Positions 1 through 8,982 are shown, counted from the stretch's first letter. The stretch: 44,122 bases of DNA from Promethearchaeota archaeon (GCA_016926735.1 JAFGOA010000031.1:1-44122); one strand, 5' to 3'. A program made the numbers and translations. Notes: generated from the sequence alone by a model not told the origin.

Positions 1-319
1 ATTGAATACATGAATTAACCCATTTGCATGAGATATTAAAATAAAATAGTCATTGAGATGATACAAGCGTTTAAATACAGTCCAGATGTGTCAAGAAATC
101 CCTCAACTATGAATTTACACTAAAAGTCTTATTTTTTTTTATTCCTTCATTCGTATAATGACTTTTAGCTGCCGATATTGAGATCATCGGAGGATTATTT
201 TCACATATTCCACACCATGCAATGGTCATAAAATTAGCTTTTTCTTGAATTTTTGACCCTATAATGACTACAGGCATAGGATATAAATAAGTATTAGGTT
301 TAATTTCAATTTTAGACAT
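1..319 (-). pseudogene. Decayed flavin reductase-like (flavoredoxin) gene
   Basis: The intact N-terminal 70 codons (319 down to 107) read like the start of the flavin reductase-like FMN-binding family: a YPMPVVIIGS strand, then NFMTIAWCGICENNPPMISI and KSHYTNEGIKKNKTFSVN. Family members are about 180-200 residues long. Here an in-frame TAG follows FSVNS, exactly where the family normally continues with an IPS-type turn. Beyond the stop the same frame still reads like the family (DFLTHLDCI, then a TAA, then TLVSS, then a TGA) up to the window edge. At least three in-frame stops therefore interrupt a recognisable sequence. I read this as a pseudogene in progress of decay. The alternatives are several sequencing errors or a short expressed N-terminal product. 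The rest of the gene lies outside the window. Confidence 0.7.
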
Positions 320-514
320 TAAAATTACTAAGGGATTTTAAAAAATAAATTTATTAATAATTATAAAAGATTAAATGTAATTTTATATCATAATTTAATT
401 TTAGAAAATAAATTATTCTATGAAAAAAGAAATACTACAAAGATTTTTAACAAGATTTTTTCTTTATTTATTCATCTGTAATTTATCTTATTTTTAAAAA
501 GGATTTTATAAAAA

Positions 515-625
515 ATGACACAATGGAAATGTGATAAATGTGGTACTGAATTTAAATTGGAAGATATCCCAGAAGAATGTCCTAATTGTAAAGCAAATGA
601 TGGAACATTTACCTTAATTGAATAA
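515..625 (+). CDS. Tiny rubredoxin-like zinc-ribbon protein (36 aa)
   Basis: A 36-codon ORF starts with ATG at 515 and ends with TAA at 623-625. It carries two CxxC knuckles, WKCDKCGTEF and EECPNCKAND, spaced like a rubredoxin or small zinc ribbon. An AAGGAT sequence 8-12 bases upstream can serve as a ribosome binding site. Proteins of this size with the pattern YxCxxCGxxF...P..CPxC are common as electron carriers or metal-binding modules in archaea. It is isolated between AT-rich gaps of about 195 and 150 bp. An antisense ORF over the same bases has no recognisable features and is a shadow. Whether it binds iron or zinc cannot be told from the sequence. Confidence 0.75.
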   Translation: MTQWKCDKCGTEFKLEDIPEECPNCKANDGTFTLIE

Positions 626-776
626 ATATCAATAATAAATAACCTTTTTATACTCAAAATTTTCATTTAAAAATAATTAAATTAAGTAATGGTACTAAAT
701 TGATTCTTAAGAAATATATTTAACATAATTACTATATTTTTAAAATTTCTTTAATTCAAAAATTAGACTATGTATT

Positions 777-1388
777 TTATTTGGAAGTCAAATCTATATC
801 TCTGATTTTTGCACCACAATTCTCACATAAAATTTGATCATCATCTTTTAATAGATGTCCACATTTTTCACATCTTTCCATATTAAAAGATTGATATAAT
901 TGATTTTTATTATAATCTGTAATATCTTTATAAGAAAATAATATTTCCTCCAATTTTTTAATCATTTCTTCAATCCATAATAAGAATATGTATTTTTCTG
1001 TTTTTTCAACCGTTTTAAAGGATTTATATCTTACTTCTTTAACATTAGGAATCTCAATGAATTTTTCATTTCCAATTGATACAAAATTGTTATAAAATAA
1101 CATTCCATCATAAATTAGTTTTTTAATAGCATGATTTTTTTCTACTTCATAAGCCAAATCAAATCCAGTTGCTCCATTTTTAATCATTTCTAATAAATGC
1201 TTGAAAAATTTCAAATCATTCTTATAATTATTAAGAATTTTAATAAAATCATCCTTATTATATTGTTTTTTTATTATTATAAGTTGCTCTTCGGGTAATA
1301 GATAATCTCTTTCTTTAACAGAACCTATTTTTATTTTTTCAGATAATTTATTATATTGCGTTGATAATCTTGTTTGTTTTTTATCCAA
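777..1388 (-). CDS. Zinc-ribbon protein of unknown function, paralog A
   Basis: A 203-residue protein with no recognised family name. The body (about residues 50-150) is alpha-helical and charged. The C-terminus is a zinc ribbon with two CxxC pairs, CEKCGHLL and CENCGAK. The start is TTG: a GGTGA sequence lies about 5 bases upstream, and no in-frame ATG occurs before the conserved body. It overlaps the end of the upstream gene by 8 bases, so the two are probably co-translated. The stretch MIKNGATGFDLAYEVEKN aligns with MIEQDATGYDIAYEIEDN of the neighbour, and YKSFKTVEKTEK aligns with YKTFKTMGDSHK. The pair is therefore a tandem duplication. Paralog A has an N-terminal extension of about 45 residues that the other lacks. 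Confidence 0.8.
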   Translation of the reverse strand: MDKKQTRLSTQYNKLSEKIKIGSVKERDYLLPEEQLIIIKKQYNKDDFIKILNNYKNDLKFFKHLLEMIKNGATGFDLAYEVEKNHAIKKLIYDGMLFYNNFVSIGNEKFIEIPNVKEVRYKSFKTVEKTEKYIFLLWIEEMIKKLEEILFSYKDITDYNKNQLYQSFNMERCEKCGHLLKDDDQILCENCGAKIRDIDLTSK

Positions 1389-1833
1389 TTATTTCACCAC
1401 ATTCCTCACATACTTTCTGATTTTTATTTTTTACTCTTGCTCCACATTTTTCACAATAAATATCTTGACTCTTCCATTTTTTTCTTGATTCTTTATACAT
1501 TTCATATTCCTTTTTGATTTTAATTGGATTTTCAAATTTTTCAATAATATTGTTTGCCCAATTCATAAATTGTTTTTTATGACTATCTCCCATAGTTTTA
1601 AAGGTTTTATAATTCTGTTTTTCTTCATTAGGGATATTTTTCACACTTTTATCGCCAATATTCAAAAAAATATTATAAAATACTATTCCATCAGAAATTA
1701 AATCATTTTTAAATCCATTATCTTCAATTTCATAAGCAATATCATAACCTGTGGCATCTTGCTCGATCATAAGCAAAATTCGTTTTAAAAATTTAATCAA
1801 AATTTCGTTATTTTGATCGATTATTGTAATCAC
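1381..1833 (-). CDS. Zinc-ribbon protein of unknown function, paralog B
   Basis: A 150-residue protein homologous to its downstream neighbour across the helical body (FLKRILLMIEQDATGYDIAY, YNIFLNIGDK, NYKTFKTMGD). It also has a C-terminal zinc ribbon (CEKCGARV and CEECGEII). The longest frame begins with GTG at 1833. A GAGGTGA sequence overlaps this codon and is too close for normal Shine-Dalgarno pairing, so the exact start is uncertain; no ATG is available before the conserved part. It is first in a two-gene operon with paralog A (8-base overlap). The function is unknown. The body plus ribbon layout fits a scaffold or nucleic-acid adaptor, but this is only a guess from architecture. Confidence 0.78.
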   Translation of the reverse strand: MITIIDQNNEILIKFLKRILLMIEQDATGYDIAYEIEDNGFKNDLISDGIVFYNIFLNIGDKSVKNIPNEEKQNYKTFKTMGDSHKKQFMNWANNIIEKFENPIKIKKEYEMYKESRKKWKSQDIYCEKCGARVKNKNQKVCEECGEIIG

Positions 1834-1993
1834 CTCAAAGGAAGTATAAATTCAAAAATCTTTGATGTAAATAGTATTCCTATCTTATATAAATATATTT
1901 TATAAAAAAAATTATTCTCTTTCTATAATTAAGTACGATTCTATTACAATTAAATCCAAAAGATTAAATAAAAAAAGAAAATAATAACAAAAA

Positions 1994-2323
1994 TGACAAC
2001 TGAGATCCATACCCGCCTTTTTGTACTATTCTCGTCACCAAGAAATAGCTGAGGCATCTAACTAAGCGGCCTACCTAAAGCTCGCTCCAAGTACTCATCA
2101 CTTTCATTTGGCCTTGCACCAAGGATTTAGTTCGTTTCAACCATTCCCTTAAGCTATTTCTTTGGCTTATCTCCAAATCATTAATATAGGCTAAAGGGCA
2201 GTGTCGTTTCTATTACTAAATATACGATTTTCATCGTAGTGAGAAGACTCACACCTTGCTTGGAGTGTGAGGCGAGGTTCCTCAGCTGGAAATCCAACCG
2301 TCAGCCTCGGATCTCATTTGTCA
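1994..2323 (-). ncRNA. rnpB: RNase P RNA (archaeal type A)
   Basis: The minus strand carries the diagnostic conserved regions of RNase P RNA. A P1 helix of 15 bp with one mismatch pairs 2309-2323 with 1994-2008. The 5' P4 strand GAGGAACCUCGCC (2283-2271) pairs with the 3' strand ACAAAAAGGCGGGUAU (about 2025-2010), leaving the universally bulged U. GCAAGGCCAAAU lies at 2117-2106, and GGUAGGCCGCUUAGUUAGAUG-like sequence at 2075-2055, both matching conserved blocks of the bacterial RNA. P2 (GAGGC/GCCUC) and a P3 hairpin (UGGA-UU-UCCA core) are also visible. The length of about 330 nt is normal. GC content is clearly higher than in flanking DNA. The RNA is the catalytic subunit that trims tRNA 5' leaders. 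End points are set from P1 and may shift by a few bases. Confidence 0.96.
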
Positions 2324-2440
2324 AATAAGAACTAGTATTTATAAATTTATAATTTTTATTATTTTTTTCAGCAAATCCATGATAAGATCAAATATTAATA
2401 AGTAAAAATTGATTTTCTTAGAAAAAACTCCAGATGAACC

Positions 2441-2899
2441 CTAGGGCATTTCAACTTTCATTCTTGTTTTATAATTAATTAACATCTTATCATATTCTTT
2501 AGAAAATAATGGAGAAGATATCAAAAAGTCTGCTGTAGATCTATTACATGCTACTGGTATATTATATACAACACCAATTCTAAGTAATGCACGAACATCT
2601 ACATCATGAGGTTGAGCTTCTAAAGGATCCCAAAAAAATATCATACAATCTATTTCACCCAAGGATATTTTCGATCCAATTTGTTGATCTCCCCCTAATG
2701 GTCCAGATTGCATTCTAATAATGTTTAATCCTAAATATTCTTTTAAGATTTTTCCTGTTGTACCTGTAGCATATAATTCGTGATTAATAAGTGTTCCTTT
2801 ATTATATCGAGCCCAGTCCAATAAATCTCCTTTTCTATTATCATGGGCAATTAAAGCTATTCTCTTCTTTTTTCCCATTGTTTCAAATTTTTCTGACAT
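2441..2899 (-). CDS. mgsA: Methylglyoxal synthase
   Basis: A 152-residue protein matching methylglyoxal synthase (EC 4.2.3.3) along its full length. The enzyme converts dihydroxyacetone phosphate to methylglyoxal and phosphate in the cytosol. Residues known as important in the E. coli enzyme occur at the same numbers: His19 (IALIAHD), Asp71 (GPLGGDQQ), His98 and Asp101 (PHDVD). The phosphate-binding YATGTTGK segment (residues 43-50) and FFWDPL are also present. It starts with ATG at 2899 in an isolated position, with the RNase P RNA downstream and the pyrophosphatase gene further on. In archaea lacking a full pentose phosphate route, such a bypass may relieve triose-phosphate build-up; that role is inferred. 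Confidence 0.95.
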   Translation of the reverse strand: MSEKFETMGKKKRIALIAHDNRKGDLLDWARYNKGTLINHELYATGTTGKILKEYLGLNIIRMQSGPLGGDQQIGSKISLGEIDCMIFFWDPLEAQPHDVDVRALLRIGVVYNIPVACNRSTADFLISSPLFSKEYDKMLINYKTRMKVEMP

Positions 2900-3097
2900 T
2901 ATTATCTATTAATTTAAATGATTTATTACAAATGAATTTTATTATTATAAACATCTAAATAATAAAAGAATGTTATTTATATCCTATTAAATAATCTATT
3001 CTCTATTTGTTAGTATATTTATCTATAATATCTCTATTGTTATAATTAATAAAAATAGAGAAAAATAAAAAAAAAGAAAGTTTAAAAATTTTAATTC

Positions 3098-5215
3098 TTA
3101 TATTAGAAAATTTATCAAACCAGCACCATTGCCAATTAAAATAAATAGTCCGATAAGTAATGTAGCTGTAAGAGACATAACAACTAATAATGTATTAATA
3201 CTTGGACCGGATGTATCTTTAAAAGGGTCTCCAACAGTATCTCCTGTAATTGCTGCTTTATGAGTCTCTGTGCCTTTGCCACCTAAATTACCATCCTCTA
3301 TAAATTTCTTGGCATTATCCCACGCACCTCCACTATTACTCATAAAAATAGCAAAGACAAAACCAGATAATATTGCTCCTGCTAGAAAAGCTCCTAAGGA
3401 AGCAACTCCAAATAGAATACCTATGATAATAGGAAATCCTATTGATAACATGCTCGGAAGAAGTAGTTCTTTTATTGATCCCTTAGTAGCGATATCAATA
3501 CATTTATTGAAATCAGCAGCTTCTTCACCACTTAGAATTTTTGGATTTTCTTCAAATTGTCGTCTAATTTCCAAGACCATTTTACCTGCATTTCTCTGAA
3601 CAGCTAAAACTAAGAGAGCTGAAAAAATCGCAGGAGTAACAACTCCAAGAAATGCTCCAATTAAAACACCAGGATCTAAAAGATTAATTGTAGCAAATAA
3701 TGCACCAGCATCTTCTGCTTCTTGTCTGTAAGAAAATAATAACGCTAAGACTGTTAAATTAGCAGCTCCAATTGCAAATCCTTTTGTAATTGCTTTTGCT
3801 GTATTTCCTGCGGAATCTAATCTATCTGCGGTTCTTATTACATCTTCTCCTAGATCTCCTTGTTCTGCTATTCCTCTAGCATTATCACAAATTGGACCAT
3901 ATGCATCATTAGATACGATTGTTGCTACTATTGATAACATGCCTACTGCTGCAATAGCAATTCCAAAAATACCACTGCCATCTATAGCCATTTCGGCAAT
4001 AAGATACGATCCTGCCATAGCAGCTACAATACCTATTGCTGGAGGAAAAACACTTAAAAGACCATAGCTAAAACCACTTAATATTGTTACTGCATGTCCT
4101 TCTTGTGCTGCATTTGCTATATTTCTGGTTGGTGTTTTATCTTCTCTTGTAAAATAATCACTTGTCCATCCAATAATAACACCTGATAAGATACCTAAAG
4201 TAGCACATAACCATAATGCCCAAGCAAACATTATTTCTTCACTATTTGCCAAAAATAAGGTAACTATACCAATACAAACTGCTGCTAAACCTATAAAAAG
4301 AACAGTTGCTAAATAAGTACCACCATTTAGTAATTTACTAAGAACATCAGTCTTCCATACTTTAATTATATATATTCCAATAATTGAAGCAAATAATCCA
4401 AAAGAACAAATCAAGATAGGAAGAATTGCAAATATAGTATTAGATACTAATGATGATAAACCTCCTGTTAGAAGCATAGCAGCTACTATTGAAGCAACAT
4501 AACTATCAAATAAGTCACTGCCCATACCAGCAATATCACCTACATTATCTCCAACATTATCGGCAATAGAAGCTGGATTTCTGGGATCATCTTCAGGAAG
4601 ATTATATTCGGCTTTTCCGACTAAATCAGCTCCTACATCAGCAGTTTTAGTATAAATACCTCCACCACATTTGGCAAATAAAGCAACACTACTAGCGCCA
4701 AAACTAAAACCTAAAACAACAGTAGCGGGATCTTCAACTATATCAGTTGCTCCAGCAATCCAGTATATTGTGGATACGCCTATTAAAGCTACACCAACAA
4801 CTGCCAATCCCATAACGCATCCTCCAAAAAAAGATACGACAAATCCGGGTTTTATTCCTTTTGTACAAGCTTGAGCTGCCCTTGTATTGGCTTTTACTCC
4901 TACAATCATACCTAACCATCCAGCCCACATAGAACCTGCTGATCCTATTAAATATGCTATCATGTGAGCCCAACTATATTCACCAGGTTTTATAGCAAAT
5001 AATAAAACGAGTGAAAGAATTGCTACAAAAATTATTAGGATTTTATATTGTACAGAAATAAAAGTTTTAGCACCACTTTCGATATAACCAGAGACTTCTT
5101 GCATTTTTTCATTTCCTGCATCTTGTTTCATAACATTTTTAGCAAAAACAAGTGCTAAAAGAATAGCAAGAATACCCGAAGCTAATGAAATTATAATTAA
5201 TAAAGGTATTTCCAT
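3098..5215 (-). CDS. hppA: Membrane-bound ion-pumping pyrophosphatase, K+-independent type
   Basis: A 705-residue polytopic membrane protein of the V-type/membrane pyrophosphatase family, which hydrolyses PPi and pumps H+ (or Na+). The substrate loops are intact: TADVGADLVGKAEYN (about 191-205), IADNVGDNVGDIAGM (about 218-231), and the C-terminal GDTVGDPFKDTSGPS. The residue that sorts the two classes is Lys474 in DSAGNTAKAITKGFAIG. Lysine here (instead of alanine) marks the K+-independent class, whose known members pump protons, so H+ pumping is the likely activity. Length is typical. It is transcribed alone, with no paired second copy. The long ORFs on the opposite strand are shadows. PPi made by biosynthesis would be used to energise the membrane. 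Confidence 0.96.
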   Translation of the reverse strand: MEIPLLIIISLASGILAILLALVFAKNVMKQDAGNEKMQEVSGYIESGAKTFISVQYKILIIFVAILSLVLLFAIKPGEYSWAHMIAYLIGSAGSMWAGWLGMIVGVKANTRAAQACTKGIKPGFVVSFFGGCVMGLAVVGVALIGVSTIYWIAGATDIVEDPATVVLGFSFGASSVALFAKCGGGIYTKTADVGADLVGKAEYNLPEDDPRNPASIADNVGDNVGDIAGMGSDLFDSYVASIVAAMLLTGGLSSLVSNTIFAILPILICSFGLFASIIGIYIIKVWKTDVLSKLLNGGTYLATVLFIGLAAVCIGIVTLFLANSEEIMFAWALWLCATLGILSGVIIGWTSDYFTREDKTPTRNIANAAQEGHAVTILSGFSYGLLSVFPPAIGIVAAMAGSYLIAEMAIDGSGIFGIAIAAVGMLSIVATIVSNDAYGPICDNARGIAEQGDLGEDVIRTADRLDSAGNTAKAITKGFAIGAANLTVLALLFSYRQEAEDAGALFATINLLDPGVLIGAFLGVVTPAIFSALLVLAVQRNAGKMVLEIRRQFEENPKILSGEEAADFNKCIDIATKGSIKELLLPSMLSIGFPIIIGILFGVASLGAFLAGAILSGFVFAIFMSNSGGAWDNAKKFIEDGNLGGKGTETHKAAITGDTVGDPFKDTSGPSINTLLVVMSLTATLLIGLFILIGNGAGLINFLI

Positions 5216-5454
5216 TTTTTTTTCACTTTATAATTTATTTCTATATTTAATTTTCTAAAATACTACTTTTTATATCTATATTAAATTCTATTGATACAAA
5301 ATAGATTAATTATGAAAAATAATTACTCAAAACTTATAAAGTGAATGAAGAAAAATAAGCTATAAAAAAAAGATATGATTTATAAAGATATAATAATGAT
5401 TGATGGATAAATTAACTTTTCTATTTCATAAAAAATAAAAATTTTGGTAAAAAT

Positions 5455-6516
5455 CTATAAATATTCAAATAAAATAAGATTTTTTCTAATCCAAGATGTT
5501 GTTTTTTCTAAACCTTCTCTTATATTAACTATGGGATACCAATTAAGCGTCTTATTTGCTTTTCTTATGTCAGAAATATAAAATAATTGATCACCTTCTC
5601 TCCATTCTTTAAATTCATACGATATTTCATAATTTAATATCCCTTGTAATTCATTGATTAGTTCTAATATTGATATTGTACTGTCATATCCTCCGCCTAT
5701 ACAAAAAACTTCATTTTTAACGTCTTTTTCTATTAGTAAATCAAATAAATTTATTAAATCTGATATATAAAGAATATCTCTTACTTGCTTTCCATCTCCA
5801 AAAATTTTTATTTTCAATTTTTTTATTGCTGAAGCAATCATAAAACCTAACCATCCTTGATCTTCAGTTACCATTTGCCTTGGTCCATATATACAAGATA
5901 AACGACATATATTTGTATCTAAACCATAAGAAGATCCATACTCCTGAAAATAAAGATCAGATGAGAGCTTTGAAACACCGTATGGGGTATGCTTACATAA
6001 ATCTATTCGATATTCCTCATTAATACCCCTAAAATCTTTATCTTTTATTTGATATCTTAATTCAATCTCGTCTAATTCTATTTGGTTAACATTGTCTCCA
6101 TATATTTTATTAGTTGAACATAAAATTAATTTTGGATTTAATTCAGAAAGTCTTACTGCTTCAAGTAAATTTATTGTAGAGATTACATTATTTTTAAAAT
6201 CTCTATAGGGATTAACAAGTGAGTTGGTTACTGCTGTTTGTCCAGCAGTATGAAAGATAATGTCATATTGATTTGTTTTTATTAATTTGTTTAAATATTC
6301 GAAATTATTTAGATTTTCTACAAAAAAATCGATGTTATTAAATTTCCTAAGATATTCATAATTATAATTAATAATATTACAATCTTTGGAATTAAGTAAT
6401 TTGTATCTTGAAAAATTGTCGATTATATGAATGTGGGAGATCTTCTTTTTTTTTGCATAATATTCCGCGATATTTGAACCAATGAATCCTCCTCCACCTG
6501 TAATTAATATCTTCAT
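5455..6516 (-). CDS. NAD-dependent epimerase, CDP-paratose 2-epimerase-like
   Basis: A 353-residue extended short-chain dehydrogenase. The Rossmann motif TGGGGFIGSN sits at residues 6-15. The catalytic pair is YGVSK (YxxxK) in HTPYGVSKLSSD. Three signatures point to the CDP-paratose/CDP-tyvelose 2-epimerase branch rather than generic UDP-glucose 4-epimerase: GQTAVTNSLVNPYRDF, CSTNKIYGD, and SCIYGPRQMVTEDQGWLG. That branch interconverts C2 epimers of a nucleotide-activated dideoxyhexose for surface glycans. The other genes of that pathway (CDP-glucose 4,6-dehydratase, glycosyltransferases) are not in the window, so the true substrate is open. It starts with ATG at 6516, beside the 7TM gene with a 74-bp gap. 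Confidence 0.85.
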   Translation of the reverse strand: MKILITGGGGFIGSNIAEYYAKKKKISHIHIIDNFSRYKLLNSKDCNIINYNYEYLRKFNNIDFFVENLNNFEYLNKLIKTNQYDIIFHTAGQTAVTNSLVNPYRDFKNNVISTINLLEAVRLSELNPKLILCSTNKIYGDNVNQIELDEIELRYQIKDKDFRGINEEYRIDLCKHTPYGVSKLSSDLYFQEYGSSYGLDTNICRLSCIYGPRQMVTEDQGWLGFMIASAIKKLKIKIFGDGKQVRDILYISDLINLFDLLIEKDVKNEVFCIGGGYDSTISILELINELQGILNYEISYEFKEWREGDQLFYISDIRKANKTLNWYPIVNIREGLEKTTSWIRKNLILFEYL

Positions 6517-6590
6517 TCTGATCTAAATTCTTTAGGATTTTTTTTTATTGAATATTTCTTAATTTTATTAGACAAATAGATTTAGTTATT

Positions 6591-7898
6591 TTAGTCTAAT
6601 AAATCCAAATCAATATCGAGAGGTATTTTATAGATTGATTCTTCTGATTCATCTTTCAATTCTTCATATAATTCTAAGAATTCTTTATTGAATGATATAG
6701 GGGTTTTTAGTATATCTTCTTTTATTGATTGAAATTCATTATTATCTGTAATAATGTTTTTTATTTTAGTCTCAAGCAAACCCAATTCTTTTTTCGTTGT
6801 ATGTGATAGATAAATTGGACTATTTTTACTTTTTATAAATCTGGTTGAATAATTAGAAAAATGTTTTTTTACAAGTAAATAAGCAGACTTATAATCATTT
6901 TTATCTATACACGATATTTTCAAATTTCTTTTAAATAAACTCTCAAAATCATGAGTAAAATTTATTAATGATTCTCGTAAGGATTTAGAGGACTTAGATG
7001 CTACAATTGCTACGGTAACATAATCAGATTCATTTAAATTTAAGATTCCTTCTTCAAGAGTTATATTCAGAACACCTCCTATATTCATAATCTCTTCACT
7101 CATCATTTGAACTGCATTAAGAAAACCTGTAAAAATATTTTCTCTGATATTATAATCTGACCAGTTAAAATCATATAACGGATTACCATTCCTATCTTTT
7201 ACAATTATTCTATATATTTGAATAGGTAATATAGAGAGGATTCTTGGATCTTTAGTTAGTGCAACTATCATGAGACATAAACCTATAGTTAATGAAATAT
7301 TCGCTATCACTATGAATATAGCTTCAAAGAGATATAATGTTAGAAAAACAACTGCCCCTATTGTAAAAATAACATGTCCCGATAAAAAGATAATAGATTC
7401 CCTTTTCGTAGAATATGGTGAATCTCTCCATGTCCTAATACCCCATAATAATAAATAAAGAGGATTTATAAAATTGAAAATTCCTGTTATAATTAAAAAA
7501 GCTCCACTCCATCTGTAAATATTATTATTGATATCAAAATAAACAGAATTGGGCTGAAATCCTAAATAGGTGAGCACACTTCCTAAAGCTATAATAGCCA
7601 ACAAACTATTTGAAAAATACGAGTCTTTTAATGAGTAATTAATTGCAATAATCATAAAAAATACACATGGGAACATCAACATCCCTGTCAATCGTGAGAA
7701 GATCTCATTATTAAAAATTATTGATAATGAATTTGATATATTGAATAAGCCAAAACATAAGACTGCTACCTGAATAAAAAATAAAGACATAATTTTATTC
7801 TGCTTTTTTGTTGTTGATTCTATAAATATTACCACTATTATCGACATAATTGCTAATATCATTTCAGTTATTATTTCTAACAAATTAAACAGTTCCAA
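6591..7898 (-). CDS. Seven-helix membrane protein with cytosolic C-terminal domain
   Basis: A 435-residue protein. Residues 1 to about 215 contain seven hydrophobic helices (for example IIVVIFIE, SLLAIIALGSVLTYLGF, IVIANISLTIGLCLMIVAL). The remaining 220 residues are soluble. The soluble part begins IYRIIVKDRNGNPLYDFNW and continues IFTGFLNAVQMMSEEIMN, VLNITLEEGILNLN and VTVAIVASKSSKSLRESL. This alternation of strands and helices resembles the longin/roadblock-like sensor modules frequent in Asgard proteins. That assignment is my inference; I do not recognise a named family. The start codon in the long frame is TTG; an ATG 12 codons later is possible. The layout suggests a membrane receptor with a signalling or GTPase-partner domain. 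Confidence 0.65.
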   Translation of the reverse strand: MELFNLLEIITEMILAIMSIIVVIFIESTTKKQNKIMSLFFIQVAVLCFGLFNISNSLSIIFNNEIFSRLTGMLMFPCVFFMIIAINYSLKDSYFSNSLLAIIALGSVLTYLGFQPNSVYFDINNNIYRWSGAFLIITGIFNFINPLYLLLWGIRTWRDSPYSTKRESIIFLSGHVIFTIGAVVFLTLYLFEAIFIVIANISLTIGLCLMIVALTKDPRILSILPIQIYRIIVKDRNGNPLYDFNWSDYNIRENIFTGFLNAVQMMSEEIMNIGGVLNITLEEGILNLNESDYVTVAIVASKSSKSLRESLINFTHDFESLFKRNLKISCIDKNDYKSAYLLVKKHFSNYSTRFIKSKNSPIYLSHTTKKELGLLETKIKNIITDNNEFQSIKEDILKTPISFNKEFLELYEELKDESEESIYKIPLDIDLDLLD

Positions 7899-7930
7899 AT
7901 ATTTCTCATCTCATTTTATTTATTTTTAGC

Positions 7931-8650
7931 TTAATATTTAATTTTATTAGTATCTTTTTTGATTTTATAACTACTATTATATACTCTTTTTATTTTCTGA
8001 ATAATACATAATTCTTTTTCAGAATTATTATATGATTTAATTATGTTATTCTCAGTTAAAACTTTCAATCGATAATATACATTTTGACGTTTTTCATTAA
8101 TGATTTTATAAATTTCTGCTCTATTTATTTTTTCAATAGACATCATCAAGGAAATAATTTTTTTATTTATTTTATCTTTTAAAAAGTAATTTAGTCTTCC
8201 ATAATCCTCATCTATATGAAATGGAATAAAAATTGTAGAATTTCCAATCTTTATTTTTTTTATTAATTCAAATTTTATAAGCATTCCAATATGCCATATA
8301 AGTTGACCACTACTTCCTGATTGTTTTTCATATACTATTTTTTTCAATAATGAAAAATTAATACCATTATTTTTTTTTATAAGATTGTAAATTTTACGTC
8401 TGAATTGGTTATAAAGAACCGTTTTTTTTGTATATTTCGATCCTTCAATTAAGACTTTTTTATTTATTAGGAACTCTATCTTTTCTATTATTTCTTTTCT
8501 TGGACGTTTTAGAATTCTTTTTGCGGTAGTTTCAAGAATTTTGATATTTAGATATTCTTTTTTTACAAGAATATCTTCTGCGATTTGTATTATTTTTTGA
8601 ATATCTAGGTTATCAAGATCAAGAGTTTGATTATTATATTGTTCTATCAT
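7931..8650 (-). CDS. Two-domain winged-helix DNA-binding protein
   Basis: A 239-residue basic protein with at least two winged helix-turn-helix units. The first runs about residues 88-150 (RRKIYNLIKKNNGINFSLLK, then QLIWHIGMLIKFELIKKIKI). The second runs about residues 163-215 (NKKIISLMMSIEKINRAEIY, then QNVYYRLKVLTENNIIKSY). The final 20 residues are lysine-rich. An N-terminal helical region of about 80 residues is unassigned. The start ATG at 8650 has AGGA six bases upstream. It lies 32 bp upstream of the 7TM gene on the same strand, so the two may form one transcript and could be functionally linked as regulator and receptor (inference). The target is unknown. Confidence 0.7.
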   Translation of the reverse strand: MIEQYNNQTLDLDNLDIQKIIQIAEDILVKKEYLNIKILETTAKRILKRPRKEIIEKIEFLINKKVLIEGSKYTKKTVLYNQFRRKIYNLIKKNNGINFSLLKKIVYEKQSGSSGQLIWHIGMLIKFELIKKIKIGNSTIFIPFHIDEDYGRLNYFLKDKINKKIISLMMSIEKINRAEIYKIINEKRQNVYYRLKVLTENNIIKSYNNSEKELCIIQKIKRVYNSSYKIKKDTNKIKY

Positions 8651-8982
8651 AGATATTCCTAATCACAAAAATTATCTTCTTTCCATTAAAACAATTTTAT
8701 CAATTATGATAAAATATAATTTAGATTTTTTAGAGTAATAATATAATATTATCAATGTATTTAATGCTAATATGAAAAATTATAAAATATTTCTCCTTTT
8801 CGATTTATAAATCAAATATTTAAATATATCTACTTTGATTTTTGTATCTTAATGTCTTATTTTATTTTTTTTAAATATTAATGTTAACTTTTATTAAAAT
8901 TAATTCATATTATTGATTATATTTGATTAGCGTATATGATTTAAAAATATCTGTTTGAGAATATCTGAGTCAATTGATAAAT
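8651..8982. other. Divergent intergenic region (332 bp)
   Basis: This gap lies between two divergent genes, the winged-helix gene (minus) and the thioredoxin reductase-like gene (plus). It is extremely AT-rich and must hold both promoters. TATA-like stretches are visible around 8803-8826 (ATTTATAAATCAAATATTTA), but AT-richness makes any single box unreliable. I see no ORF of coding character, no hairpin above background and no RNA gene. Confidence 0.5.

Noticed and set aside
472-666. Minus-strand ORF of 64 codons over the rubredoxin-like gene
   Set aside because: The plus-strand 36-residue protein has two CxxC pairs and a ribosome site; the minus frame has no features and is a shadow.
3270-3599. 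Long plus-strand ORFs inside hppA (also 4671-4874)
   Set aside because: They lie antisense within a highly conserved pyrophosphatase gene and have no motifs; they are shadows.
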